From NCBI GenBank assembly GCA_963930055.1, contig CAWVKS010000002.1, positions 1 through 64,000 on the forward strand: a stretch of 64,000 bases of DNA, in the 5' to 3' direction. The translations under genes and the position numbers were made by a program. The notes under the pieces are model-generated. The model did no database searches and was not told where the DNA came from. It saw only the letters and a program-made list of their open reading frames with translations. Each line of letters begins with the position of its first letter. Positions within the stretch are counted from its first letter, which is position 1. Below are positions 1 to 8,188 of this stretch, piece after piece. The DNA comes from Pullichristensenella sp963930055 (GTDB taxonomy: Bacteria; Bacillota; Clostridia; Christensenellales; Aristaeellaceae).

Positions 1-71
1 ACGCGCTATCTCAGAGTCACCCGGAAATTGACCGCCTGATTCACCTCAAAAAACATCTTGGAGGTATGACC

Positions 72-290
72 ATGAGCAAACTTATATCCTATCAATTCAA
101 CATAGACACAGCCTGCGTAGAATTGGTTTTTGACGATAGAAGCCAGATTTCCATTGACTTCACCGCCGTTGAAAGCGAAGCTGCTGACAACCGCTTCCAG
201 CGGTCAGAGCTGGATTATCTGATCTACAATGACCCGCTTGCTTATGCCGATCTGATTCTGAACAGCAAGCTGAACGTCCTGTTTGAATAA
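72..290 (+). CDS. DUF6061-family small protein
   Basis: This encodes a 72-residue soluble protein that resembles the DUF6061 family of small proteins found on mobile elements of gut Clostridia. Recognisable features are the N-terminal stretch with CVELVF and the conserved QRSELDYLIYNDPLAYADLIL core. No biochemical function is known to me. I chose the ATG at 72 because a GGAGG at 60-64 sits 7 bases before it. The ATG at 66 is too close to that site. The frame is open upstream to the window edge, so a longer or fused protein cannot be excluded. The gene is convergent with msrAB, with a hairpin between them. Confidence 0.65.
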   Translation: MSKLISYQFNIDTACVELVFDDRSQISIDFTAVESEAADNRFQRSELDYLIYNDPLAYADLILNSKLNVLFE

Positions 291-310
291 ACCGACATGA
301 GCATAAACGA

Positions 311-342
311 CAGCGTCCCGGTTCATAATGATTGGGACGCTG
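311..342. terminator. Probable bidirectional terminator between the DUF6061 gene and msrAB
   Basis: CAGCGTCCC at 311-319 pairs perfectly with GGGACGCTG at 334-342, leaving a 14-base loop. An AT-rich stretch follows on the plus strand. The position between two convergent genes fits transcription termination from either side. Confidence 0.6.
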
Positions 343-369
343 CTTATTATATCATTGTATTTTGCGAGC

Positions 370-1380
370 TCATTCCTCGAACAGATACAGAAGATATCCG
401 TAGCCCTCTGCTTTCATCTTTGCGTAAGGCACAAAGCGGAGGGACGCGCTGTTGATGCAGTAGCGCACGCCATTGGGGGACTCCGGATCGCCGGTGAACA
501 AATGACCAAGGTGAGAATCTCCGGCACGGCTTCTGACCTCTGTGCGGCGCATGCCGTGGCTCAGGTCCTCCAGTTCCACTACGGCAGGCTCTTCAATGGG
601 CTTTGTGAAAGCCGGCCAGCCGCAGCCGCTCTCAAACTTATCCGTGGAGGAAAAGAGCGGCTCGCCGGTGACGACATCCACATAGATGCCCTTTTCAAAC
701 TTATCCCAGAACTCGCCTGTGAAAGCGCGCTCCGTGCCGCTCTCCTGCGTAACACGGTACTGCTCCGCCGTCAGCTTGTCCCGGATGGATTCCGCCGCAG
801 GCTTCTGATAGTCGCCCGGATCGATGCGCAGCCGGGAAAACAGCTCCATCTCCGCGCGCGGGATGTGGCAGTAGCCGTTCGGGTTCTTTTCGAGGTAGTT
901 CTGGTGGTACTCCTCGGCGGGGTAGTAGTTCTTGAGTGGGCCGATCTCCACGAAGAACTTTTCACTGCGTCCCCGCTCGATCTCCGCGATGCGCTCCACC
1001 GTTTCCTTCGCGCTTTCGTTGGTGTAATAGACACCGGTCTGATACTGGCTGCCCCGGTCGTTGCCCTGCCGGTTCTCCACCGTGGGGTCGATCACATAGA
1101 AGTAGGCCAGCAGCAGGGCGTCGAGACTCACCTGTCCGGGGTCATACTCCACCCGCACGGCCTCCCGAAAGCCGGTCTCGCCCTTGCAGACGGTCTTGTA
1201 ATCGGCGTCCGCCTCGCAGGTGCCGTTGGCGTAGCCGCTCTCGGCGTCGATGACGCCGGGGATGGACTGCATCAGCTGTTCCATGCCCCAGAAGCAGCCG
1301 CCCGCCAGATATATGACATTTTCCGTGGTATTCATATACATGCTTCCTTCACCGGACATATCAGAGGGCTGTCCGGTCAT
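370..1380 (-). CDS. msrAB: Fused peptide-methionine sulfoxide reductase MsrA-MsrB
   Basis: This is a two-domain enzyme that reduces both S- and R-methionine sulfoxide in proteins. The MsrA half carries the catalytic cysteine motif GGCFWG near residue 30. The MsrB half carries SGCGWPAF and the catalytic RYCINSASLRF near the C terminus. No CxxC zinc site is visible in MsrB. Both catalytic domains are intact. Upstream, at 1381-1483, lies a broken lipoprotein signal: ATG at 1483 with GGAGG 8 bases before it, a hydrophobic stretch, and a lipobox LLSGC in the msrA frame. The two parts are separated by a one-base frame change, and an in-frame TAG follows the lipobox. The parental protein was therefore probably a membrane-anchored lipoprotein. 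A cytosolic form could start at the ATG at 1341. It is the last gene of the redox operon starting at 3532. The thioredoxin-like lipoprotein next door is a plausible electron donor. Confidence 0.9.
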   Translation of the reverse strand: MTGQPSDMSGEGSMYMNTTENVIYLAGGCFWGMEQLMQSIPGVIDAESGYANGTCEADADYKTVCKGETGFREAVRVEYDPGQVSLDALLLAYFYVIDPTVENRQGNDRGSQYQTGVYYTNESAKETVERIAEIERGRSEKFFVEIGPLKNYYPAEEYHQNYLEKNPNGYCHIPRAEMELFSRLRIDPGDYQKPAAESIRDKLTAEQYRVTQESGTERAFTGEFWDKFEKGIYVDVVTGEPLFSSTDKFESGCGWPAFTKPIEEPAVVELEDLSHGMRRTEVRSRAGDSHLGHLFTGDPESPNGVRYCINSASLRFVPYAKMKAEGYGYLLYLFEE

Positions 1381-1520
1381 TTCCTTCTCGTCCGTTTTCT
1401 ACGGCATATTTTTCTGCCCGGCAGTGCAGCCGCTCAGCAGCAAGTACCGCGGTGAGCAGAAGCGGCAATACTCTCCGATACATGGTGTATCCCTCCTTTC
1501 TGAGAAGATAAATTCGTTTG

Positions 1521-2481
1521 TCAGCCCATATCGGCGGCAAGCGCCTGATCAATGAGCTTTTGCAGCGTCTCCGCCTGCTTCTTTTCCGTGATGGCGCCTA
1601 CGATGGGCTCGCCCACGATATTGCCGCTGCGGTCGACCCACATAGGTGGTGGGATAGGCGAAGATGTTGGTGGTAAACTTTCCTGCCTCGCCATCGGAGT
1701 CAAAATACACATTCTGATAAGTGGCGCCCTTCTTGGCAAGCACAACCTTAGCCTCGGAAATTGCTGTTTCATCGCCATCCAATGTGATGGTGTTGACACC
1801 GATGAGGGAGCCGCCCTTCTCCGCCAGTTTCTTGTTCAGCGCATCCAGCTCGGAAAGCTCGCCTACGCAGGGATTGCAGGTGGTGAACCAGAAATTCACC
1901 ACGGTGACGGCGTTGGCGGAGAACAGCTCGTCGCTCTTCACCGTGTTGCCATCCAGGTCCTTGCCCTCAAAGGTGGGGAACTTCTGCATACTGCCGTCGT
2001 CGGGAGGGTTGCTCGTGTCGCTGCCTGCGGGTATGCTCATATCGCCGTCCATGGATTGCTGCACGATCTCAGGGTACTTTTCCTCCAGCGCGGTCAGCTT
2101 GTTTTCGATATTGCTGATCTCCGTGGCGGCCTCCTTCAGCCACTCATACTCCTTGTCGGTGAACTGCTCTTTAGCGGCCTCGACGGTATCCAACAGGAAG
2201 TCGCCGTAGTTTTTTCCGTCCTCGATCATGGCCATGCCCTTGTCGGCCTCCATAAAGACCTTTTCCCACAGCTCGGTATTTTCCGACAGGAGCGCGTTCT
2301 CCCGCTCCAGCAGCTCCTTGTGCAGGGCGAGCGCCTCCTCGGCGGTTTTCGGCTAGCCAGTCATGGCGGAGCCGTTGCCGCTTCCATTCGCCATCTTGTC
2401 GTTGTCTCGCGTGCCGCAGGCTGCCAGAGACAGCACCATCAGCACGGCAAAAGCCAGTGCAAAAATTCTCTTCATGTTCAT
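1521..2481 (-). pseudogene. TlpA-like thioredoxin-fold lipoprotein, frame broken
   Basis: A secreted thioredoxin-fold disulfide reductase probably passed electrons to the extracellular MsrAB. It starts MNMKRIFALAFAVLMVLSLAACG, a clear lipoprotein signal with lipobox LAAC. The start overlaps the stop of the preceding 4Fe-4S gene (ATGA). A helical linker follows, then the TlpA/AhpC-type domain with the active site WFTTCNPC (a CxxC motif, CNPC). Two lesions are visible. An in-frame TAG lies at 2353-2355 just after the signal region, with the same frame open on both sides. A one-base frameshift lies near 1640, after FAYPTTYV; the expected C terminus (DRSGNIVGEPIVGAITEKK) continues in another frame to a TGA at 1521. 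These could be sequence errors or real decay. Confidence 0.75.
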
Positions 2482-3352
2482 TTTGATTCCTCCATCGTTG
2501 TTTTCTTTGTTGTTTCTTTCCCGCTGCCGAAGCCGTAACGGAAGCACACTGCTTTCGTCGGACAAGCGCGGATGCACATTCCGCAGCGGATGCACTCGGT
2601 ATGGTTGGCGTTTTTGTCACGTCCACGTCCATCTTGCAGGCTCTGGCGCATTTCCCGCAGGAGATGCACTTATTCTTATCCACCTTCATCTGGAAGAGGG
2701 ACACCCGGTTGAACAGCGCGTAGAATGCGCCCAGCGGGCAGAGCCACTTGCAAAACGGCCGGTAGAACAGCACACTCAGCACGATCACCGACAGCAGAAT
2801 GCTGAATTTCCATGTAAACAGCTTGCCCAGCGCCAGCCCGGATGCCGGAATTGGCAAGGGACAGCGGGATGGCTCCCTCCAGCACGCCTTGGGGGCAGAG
2901 GTATTTGCAGAAGAACGGGTCACCCATGCCTACATCGATCACAAGGAACGCCGGTAGCAGGAAAACCATCACCAGCAGGACAGCGTATTTCAGGTATGTC
3001 AGCGGCTTCAGCCTCTTTGTGGAAAGCTTCTTAGTGGGGATTTTGTGCAGCAGCTCCTGAAACCAGCCGAAGGGGCATAGAAAGCGCAGATAAAGCGCCC
3101 CAGCAGCACGCCCAGCAGAATGAGGAAGCCTGTGATATAGTAGGAGAAGCTGAACTTGGAAGACCCCACCACCGCCTGAAACGCCCCGATGGGGCAGGCC
3201 CCGGACGCCGCCGGACAGGAGTAGCAGTTCAGCCCCGGCACGCAGACGGTCTTCCCCGCCCCCTGATACAGTCCGCCCTTGAGAAAGTTCGGCAGATGCA
3301 GGTTGGTCAGCAGCGTCGCCCCCGCCTGAATCCAGCCCCGGAAGCGGGACAT
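2478..3352 (-). pseudogene. Membrane 4Fe-4S ferredoxin-type protein (NapH/NosR-like), frame broken
   Basis: This polytopic membrane protein with iron-sulfur motifs probably carries electrons across the membrane to the TlpA-like lipoprotein. Readable parts in order are CVPGLNCYSCPAASGACP, transmembrane helices, CPFGWF, FFCKYLCPQG, RPFCKWLCPLG, then two ferredoxin-type clusters (CISCGKCARACK and CIRCGMCIRACP). I chose the ATG at 3352. The reading frame changes three times, near 3080, 2845 and 2620, each explainable by a single base. With these repaired the protein is about 290 residues and complete. Its stop overlaps the start of the TlpA-like gene. The order CXXC protein, 4Fe-4S protein, TlpA, MsrAB suggests a single transcript. 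Confidence 0.75.
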
Positions 3353-3377
3353 GGTCTGTGAAACGCCTGAAAACTTT

Positions 3378-3532
3378 TTACCCAATGCCCACACACTCCA
3401 GACATAATTTGATTGCTTTGCTCAGCACTGTCGCCGCCTCGCCCCGCCAGACACCAAAGCACAGCATGGCGGCTCCGGCCATCAGCAGCACGATCTGCGC
3501 CGCGGGCCTTTTTCCCGCAGCTCATTTTTCAT
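3378..3532 (-). pseudogene. Small CXXC membrane protein (CD1871A-like), frame broken near the N terminus
   Basis: Once one missing base is restored near 3500, this reads as a protein of about 51 residues: MKNELREKG, then a hydrophobic helix (QIVLLMAGAAMLCFGVWRG), then VLSKAIKLCLECVGIG. The CLEC motif near the C terminus after a single helix is typical of the CD1871A-type CXXC proteins that accompany this kind of redox operon. The lesion lies in a run of C and G, which fits an indel in a homopolymer. It is the first gene of the minus-strand redox operon, and its stop is 25 bases from the start of the 4Fe-4S gene. Its role is inferred to be thiol relay. Confidence 0.65.
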
Positions 3533-3556
3533 CACCCTTTCCGATTTTCTGCCTCC

Positions 3557-3590
3557 ATCATAGCGCGGGAGAGTTAAAGTCTCTGTTAAG
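3557..3590 (-). promoter_or_regulatory. Putative response-regulator box and -10 for the redox operon
   Basis: On the plus strand GTTAAA (3573-3578) and GTTAAG (3585-3590) form a direct repeat offset by 12 bases. On the minus strand a -10-like TATGAT occupies 3557-3562. No good -35 is visible where it should be. This arrangement suggests activation by the divergently encoded OmpR-type regulator. The assignment is inferred from spacing and position only. Confidence 0.4.
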
Positions 3591-3599
3591 AACGAAAAC

Positions 3600-3631
3600 T
3601 TGACGCAAACCTTATCTGTTTTTGCTATAAT
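3600..3631 (+). promoter_or_regulatory. Promoter of the two-component system
   Basis: TATAAT at 3626-3631 is preceded by TGC, giving an extended -10. TTGACG at 3600-3605 is the best -35, but its 20-base spacer is long, so the extended -10 may dominate. AAAGGAG precedes the ATG at 3673. Confidence 0.5.
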
Positions 3632-3672
3632 GAAAGTAGCACAAAAACGAAGAAATAAAAAGGAGAGCTCTC

Positions 3673-4352
3673 ATGCACCTTTTAGTAATTGAAGATGAAC
3701 GCGCCCTGTGCGAAACCATCGTCCGCAGCCTGCGGCGGCTGGCCTACAGCGTGGACTACTGCTATGACGGGGAAAAGGCGCTGGCGCTTCTGGGCGTGGA
3801 ACGATACGATCTGGTGCTTCTTGATCTGAATCTGCCGAAAAAGGGACGGCATGACGGTGCTGCGCACCCTGCGGCAGACCGACCGGGAGACGCGGGTGCT
3901 GATCCTCTCCGCCCGCAGCGAAGTGGAGGACAAGGTGCAGGGGCTGGATGCCGGGGCGAACGACTATCTGGCGAAGCCCTTCCACTTGGCGGAGCTGGAG
4001 GCCCGCATCCGCCAGCCTGACATTGCGGCAGTTCACCCAGCAGGATGTGCTGCTAAGCTGCGGAGGCCTGACCTTTGACACCCGCTCCCGTACCGCCACC
4101 GTCAACGGGCAGACGCTGACGCTCACCCGGAAGGAAACGGGAATCCTGGAATACTGATGGTGCATCAAGGAAGGCCAGTAAGTCAGGAGGAGCTGATGGA
4201 TCACGTTTGGGACAATAGCGTGAACAGCTTCAGCAATTCCATTCGCGTCCCACATCTCCGCCCTGCGCAAAAAGCTCCGCGCCGTGCTGGGCTATGACCC
4301 CATCCGCAACCGCATCGGCGAGGGCTATCTGATGGGAGGCGAGGAGGAATGA
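3673..4352 (+). pseudogene. OmpR/PhoB-family response regulator, frame broken
   Basis: This DNA-binding response regulator probably controlled the divergent redox operon. The receiver domain begins MHLLVIEDERALCETIV and has the phosphoacceptor in LVLLDLNLPKK, then LILSARSEVEDKVQGLDAGANDYLAKPF with the conserved lysine. The C-terminal winged helix is recognisable as SFSNSIRV-HISALRKKLR and IRNRIGEGYLMGG. Frames change near 3845 (a GGG run), 4015, 4155 and 4252. Repairing single bases gives one continuous protein of about 226 residues. The stop overlaps the start of the kinase gene (ATGA at 4349), so the pair was one operon. Confidence 0.75.
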
Positions 4353-5502
4353 AGCGGCTTTCCCTGCAGTGGCGCATCACGCTGATGTCCGTCCTGCTCA
4401 TCGGCATCACCTGCGTGGCCATGAATTTGCTGCTGTGCTCCTCCGGTGTGTACTATATGGACACCATTGCGGACAGTTTACAAGGCGGCGCACGGTGATT
4501 CCTGAATGATGGCGGAGCGGCGAGCTTTGACCCGCAGCTCATAGCGCCCAACGAGGTGTTGACCATCGTCGTCGATGGGGTGCAGGGGCGCTTCCGCACC
4601 ACCAAACTGGTACATCACGGCGGCGGTAAACGCTGCTCAGCGGCATCCTCGCCTATTTCGTCAGCGGACGCGCTCTCAAGCCCCTGCGCAGCTTTACCTC
4701 GCAGGTGGAGCAGGTGCAGCTGAACAATCTTGCCGATATGAGGATCGATGAAGATGCTATTTCGGAGTTCCGGCAGCTGAGCCGCTCGTTCAACCAGATG
4801 CTGGAGCGGCTGAACAACGCCTTTTCCGCCCAGCGGCAGTTCACCGGCAACGCCGCCCACGAGCTGCGCACGCCACTGGCACTAATGCAGGCGCAGTTGG
4901 AGCTGTTTCCGCGGAGCATCCTGATGTGCGACCGGAGACGGCGGAGTTCCTCACGCTTTTGCGTGAGCAGACGGAACGGCTGATACAGATGACCAGGACA
5001 CTGCTGGAGATGAGCAATCTGCGGCAGGTGGCGCGGAACGATGCGGATCCAGCTCGCTCCCATGATCGAGGAGATCTTCACAGATCTTGCGCCGCTCTCA
5101 GATAAGCTCGGCGTCACGCTGACGGCGGAGGGCGACGGCATTATGACCGGCAGCGATGCACTGATCTACCGGCTGATCTTCAACCTGACGGAGAATGCTG
5201 TCAAGTACTACCGGCCGGGCGGCTCGGTACGGGTTTCTGTCACTCAGGAGTTGGAAAAGCTCCTGCTCCGCGTCTCCGACACCGGCTGCGGCATTCCCGG
5301 AGGTGTATCAGCGCAGTATCTTCCAGCCCTTCTTCCGGGTGGACAAGTCTCGCAGCCGGGATACGGTGGCGCAGGACTGGGGCTCTCACTGGTATGGGAG
5401 ATCGCCGACCTCCACGGCGGCTCCGTTTGGGTAGAGAAAAGTTCGGAGAAGGGCACTACCATTGCGGTGGGGTTGCCAACGCAACAATCAACGAAGCCCT
5501 AA
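4349..5502 (+). pseudogene. Sensor histidine kinase, frame broken
   Basis: This is the membrane partner of the preceding regulator. Readable parts are an N-terminal transmembrane helix (MKRLSLQWRITLMSVLLIGI), a HAMP-like region ending near residue 140, the H-box FTGNAAHELRTPL, the N-box LIFNLTENAVKYY, the G1 box DTGCGIP and the G2 box GAGLGLSLV. At least five single-base frame changes are needed, near 4495, 4630, 4915, 5035 and 5300-5370. All catalytic boxes survive as sequence, which argues for a recent event or a consensus error rather than ancient decay. The end overlaps the antisense end of the next gene by 15 bases. Confidence 0.72.
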
Positions 5503-5784
5503 AACCCTTTTATTCGTTTTTCGCCGCTTCGCTTGCGCCCTGCGGCGTTCCTCTCTGTATGGGGCGGTCAGCCGGAAAGAGAAGCGTCCCTTTTCAATCT
5601 CAAATTCCTTGCAGCCCGTGTCCGGGTCTACGTCCGTCAGCTTGCAGACGGCAGGGTGTTTGCGGTTGTATGCGGTCAGCCTGTTTTTGAGGTCGGTGTT
5701 GTGGGTGCGGATGAAGATGGTGGGGTCTTTCTCGTCAAAATAGATTTCGGTGGTCTTTTCCTGCTTGGTAAGTCCTGTTCTCAT
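5488..5784 (-). CDS. Conserved small protein of mobile elements, function unknown
   Basis: The protein has 98 residues and starts MRTGLTKQEKTTEIYFDE. It is soluble, charged, rich in Arg and Lys near the C terminus (REERRRAQAKRRKTNKR), and has no signal or membrane segment. Proteins with the same N-terminal signature occur with DUF6061-like genes and relaxases on clostridial mobile elements, as I recall it, but I know of no assigned function. AAAGGA lies 7 bases before the ATG at 5784. The next gene upstream on the same strand is the relaxase fragment, so both probably belong to one mobilisation block. Confidence 0.55.
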   Translation of the reverse strand: MRTGLTKQEKTTEIYFDEKDPTIFIRTHNTDLKNRLTAYNRKHPAVCKLTDVDPDTGCKEFEIEKGRFSFRLTAPYREERRRAQAKRRKTNKRVLGLR

Positions 5785-5880
5785 AGGCTTATCCTTTCTG
5801 CGGCTCTGTCACGCAATAGGGGTGTTTTTCAGGTGTTTTCTTCGGCTCTTGACTTGGGAAAAATGGCGATTTTCAAACAG

Positions 5881-5917
5881 GAGCGCGCCGGACGATGTCT
5901 GCCCTGTCCGACGCGCT
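5881..5917. terminator. Hairpin downstream of the relaxase fragment
   Basis: GAGCGCGCCGGAC pairs with GTCCGACGCGCTC across a short loop, with one unpaired or mismatched position. It lies 40 bases beyond the relaxase stop. The T-rich tail on the minus strand is weak, so termination is likely but not certain. Confidence 0.5.
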
Positions 5918-5957
5918 CCCATTCGATAAAATGCGTTTTTCCGGCTCTACACAGGAA

Positions 5958-6581
5958 TCAGCGAGCTTCGTCCCTCGTGACCGCTTTTTCTCTGTGCGGA
6001 TGGAAGAATCGCCACAGATTATTACGCTGAATCACATCCTCATAGCTGCGGACTTTCCCGCGCAGCTCCGTATTTTCACGCTCCAATTCTGCCGCACGGA
6101 GCTTTCTGTGGACAGACTTATAATTAGAAATTTCCTGTTTCAAACTGTCAATCTCAGCCTTGAGCTTTGCAATCAGTTTGTTTGCCGCATCCAACGCCTT
6201 TTGCAGTTTGGATTCCTTTTTCTCTGCTGTAACGTACTTCTTTGCCAGAGTGGAAAGTCGGTCAAAGTCCTCACGCTCCACGGCAACTTTGGATGAGAAG
6301 GGAATGGACGTTGCCACGATTTTTTCGATAGACCGCACATCGACCCGCTGGTTCTGGATTTTTTCAATTTTGCTCCCAAGCGTTGCTGCCTGTTTTTCCT
6401 GCTGACGGTTCTGCTCTGTGAATTCTGCCAGCCGCGCCTGTTCCTGCTGCACCTTGAACTGCGTCACCGTCAGGTGTTCCTCGGAGCTGCCGCGCTCGCC
6501 TCGCTCCACATCGTCATACCCTGCCTTTCGCATGGCGGCGAAGAAATCATCTTGCAGAACGGAATAGGATTTTCGGAGCAC
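5958..6581 (-). pseudogene. MobV/Pre-type plasmid relaxase, C-terminal part only
   Basis: The readable protein is the C-terminal half of a Mob/Pre family relaxase, the enzyme that nicks oriT of mobilisable plasmids. The tell-tale segment is QDDFFAAMRKAGYDDVERG followed by GSSEEHL, the junction between the relaxase domain and its coiled coil. It continues into about 150 residues of coiled coil and a basic C terminus (FFHPHREK). The N-terminal catalytic domain with its histidines and tyrosine should lie beyond 6581 but is absent. There the sequence becomes the Y-family polymerase on the other strand. The GTG at 6581 is only the first possible start in a truncated frame, not a real one. Confidence 0.75.
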
Positions 6582-6592
6582 AGTTTTCCCGT

Positions 6593-7462
6593 TTGCGTTC
6601 AGCAGCGGTTTCCCATCGCCCGCTGACTGATTTCTGGCGCATCGGCGGCGGCATTTCCAGAAAGCTGGAAGCCATGCATTTGCACACGATGGGCGACGTG
6701 GCGCGCGCTTCCATCGACCCTGTCGCGGAAGACCTGCTGTACAAAACGTTTGGCGTCAACGCCGAGCTGCTCATCGACCACGCCTGGGGCTGGGAGCCGG
6801 TGACCATGGAGGTCATAAAGCAGTACCGGCCCTCCACCAGCAGCCTTTCCTCCGGGCAGGTGCTGCACTGCCCCTACGACTTTGAGAGTGGCCGCCTGAT
6901 CGTCCGCGAGATGACCGAGCTGCTGACGTTGGATCTGGTCAGGAAGCGCGTGGTCACCAGACAGATGGTGCTGGACATCGGCTACGACCGGGAGAGCCTC
7001 GCCGGGGAGCGCGGGAAACGGTATGTCGGCGAAGTCGCCACGGACCACTACGGGCGCAAGATCCCCCGGCACGCCCACGGCACCGGGAACATCGGCCGCT
7101 ATACCAGCTCCACGCACGCGCTGATGAAGGCGGTACTCGACCTGTACGACCGCGTGGTGGACAGGGAACTGCTGATCCGCCGGGTCAATATCACCGCCTG
7201 TGACCTCATTCCCGAGGACGCGGTCCCGGAGGACAGGCCTGTGCAGCTTGACATGTTCACGGACTATGAGGCCGTTGAACGTGCGGAAGAAGCGCTGCGC
7301 TCCGCTGAGGAACGGGAGCGCAGGCTGCAACAGGCGACGCTGGCCATACAGGACAGATTTGGGAAGAACGCGATGCTCAAGGGAATGAACTTGATGGAGG
7401 GCGGCACGACCATGGAGCGAAACGGCCAGATCGGCGGGCACAAGGCGGGTGACGGGCTGTGA
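6593..7462 (+). pseudogene. Y-family DNA polymerase (UmuC/DinB-like), C-terminal part only
   Basis: This is the C-terminal part of a translesion polymerase. From about 6617 it reads HRPLTDFWRIGGGISRKLE, the helix-hairpin-helix thumb region. The little-finger domain follows, then a C-terminal tail with the clamp-binding-like QLDMF. The palm and finger domains with the catalytic acidic residues are missing. The TTG at 6593 is not a convincing start. Before HRPLTDFW the reading does not match the family, which puts the junction between about 6582 and 6616. It overlaps the downstream YolD-like gene by GTGA, the usual arrangement for this pair. The complete gene is presumably elsewhere, or the join is an assembly artefact. 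Confidence 0.75.
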
Positions 7463-7908
7463 CGGATAAAGACTTCCCCTACGCGGACATACTGCATTTG
7501 CCCCATCACAGGGCGGCAGGCCGGGCGCACATGAGCCTGCACGACCGCGCCGCGCAATTCGCCCCTTTCACACTAGATCGCGTGTTTGACGGCGTGATCG
7601 CGGAGACGGGCCGGCAGACGGAGCGTCGGGTGAAATTGTCGGAAAGCGAAAAGGCGCGGCTGGACCGCAAGTTCGCGGCGCATCATGAAAGTCTTCAGCA
7701 GGGACAGCATCCGACGGTCACGGTGGAGTATTTCGAGGCGGACGTGCGCAAGGATGGCGGCGCGTACAGGCAGTGTTCGGGAGAGGTAAAAAAGATTGAC
7801 CTTTTCGAGAGGACGATTGTGTTTGTAGAGGAAAACTGCCGCTCTGGCGGGAAGACTATTCCCATGGACGACGTCGTGGACATCCGAGGAGAAGCGCTGA
7901 AGCCCTGA
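7459..7908 (+). CDS. YolD-like protein
   Basis: The protein has 149 residues and matches the YolD-like family that accompanies UmuC-type polymerases in Firmicutes. Visible family marks are YADILHLPHH and HMSLHDRAAQFAPF near the N terminus, and a beta-rich C-terminal part with VKKIDLFERTIVF and IPMDDVVDI. The GTG start overlaps the polymerase stop (GTGA), so the two are translationally coupled. It probably modulates or partners the polymerase; the exact biochemistry is not established. The gene is intact although its partner is truncated. Confidence 0.72.
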   Translation: MTDKDFPYADILHLPHHRAAGRAHMSLHDRAAQFAPFTLDRVFDGVIAETGRQTERRVKLSESEKARLDRKFAAHHESLQQGQHPTVTVEYFEADVRKDGGAYRQCSGEVKKIDLFERTIVFVEENCRSGGKTIPMDDVVDIRGEALKP

Positions 7909-8112
7909 AGATGACTGCGAGGACGACGAAGCCTTTTGAAGAGCGAGAAGCATAGGAGTCGTCATGCGGAGCGTCGCCGAATCACCCGCACAGATGGCAT
8001 GATCCAGCTTGACGATCAGCGTCGTGGCGGTGATGGTGGCGTTGTCGCTGGTCGCAGGATTCGCCGTCGAATGGTCAATGATGGTCATGCTGCCCGTTGC
8101 GATGATCGTCAT
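7909..8112 (-). other. Possible short or truncated ORF with a phage-like N terminus
   Basis: On the minus strand an ATG at 8112 has a good GGAGG 8 bases before it. It opens a frame beginning MTIIATGSMTIIDHS, followed by a Thr/Ala/Ser-rich stretch. The N terminus is reminiscent of short phage structural proteins. The frame runs on into sequence antisense to the YolD-like gene, so any real product is truncated or its end is lost. It is in frame with the end of the Fic gene. I see no other gene in 7909-8188. Confidence 0.25.
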
Positions 8113-8188
8113 GTATACCGCCTCCCCGTTTTCAAAACCGCTCAAAAGGCGCCTCTCCGCGTGAAAGCGCCTTGTTTGAATACCGACT

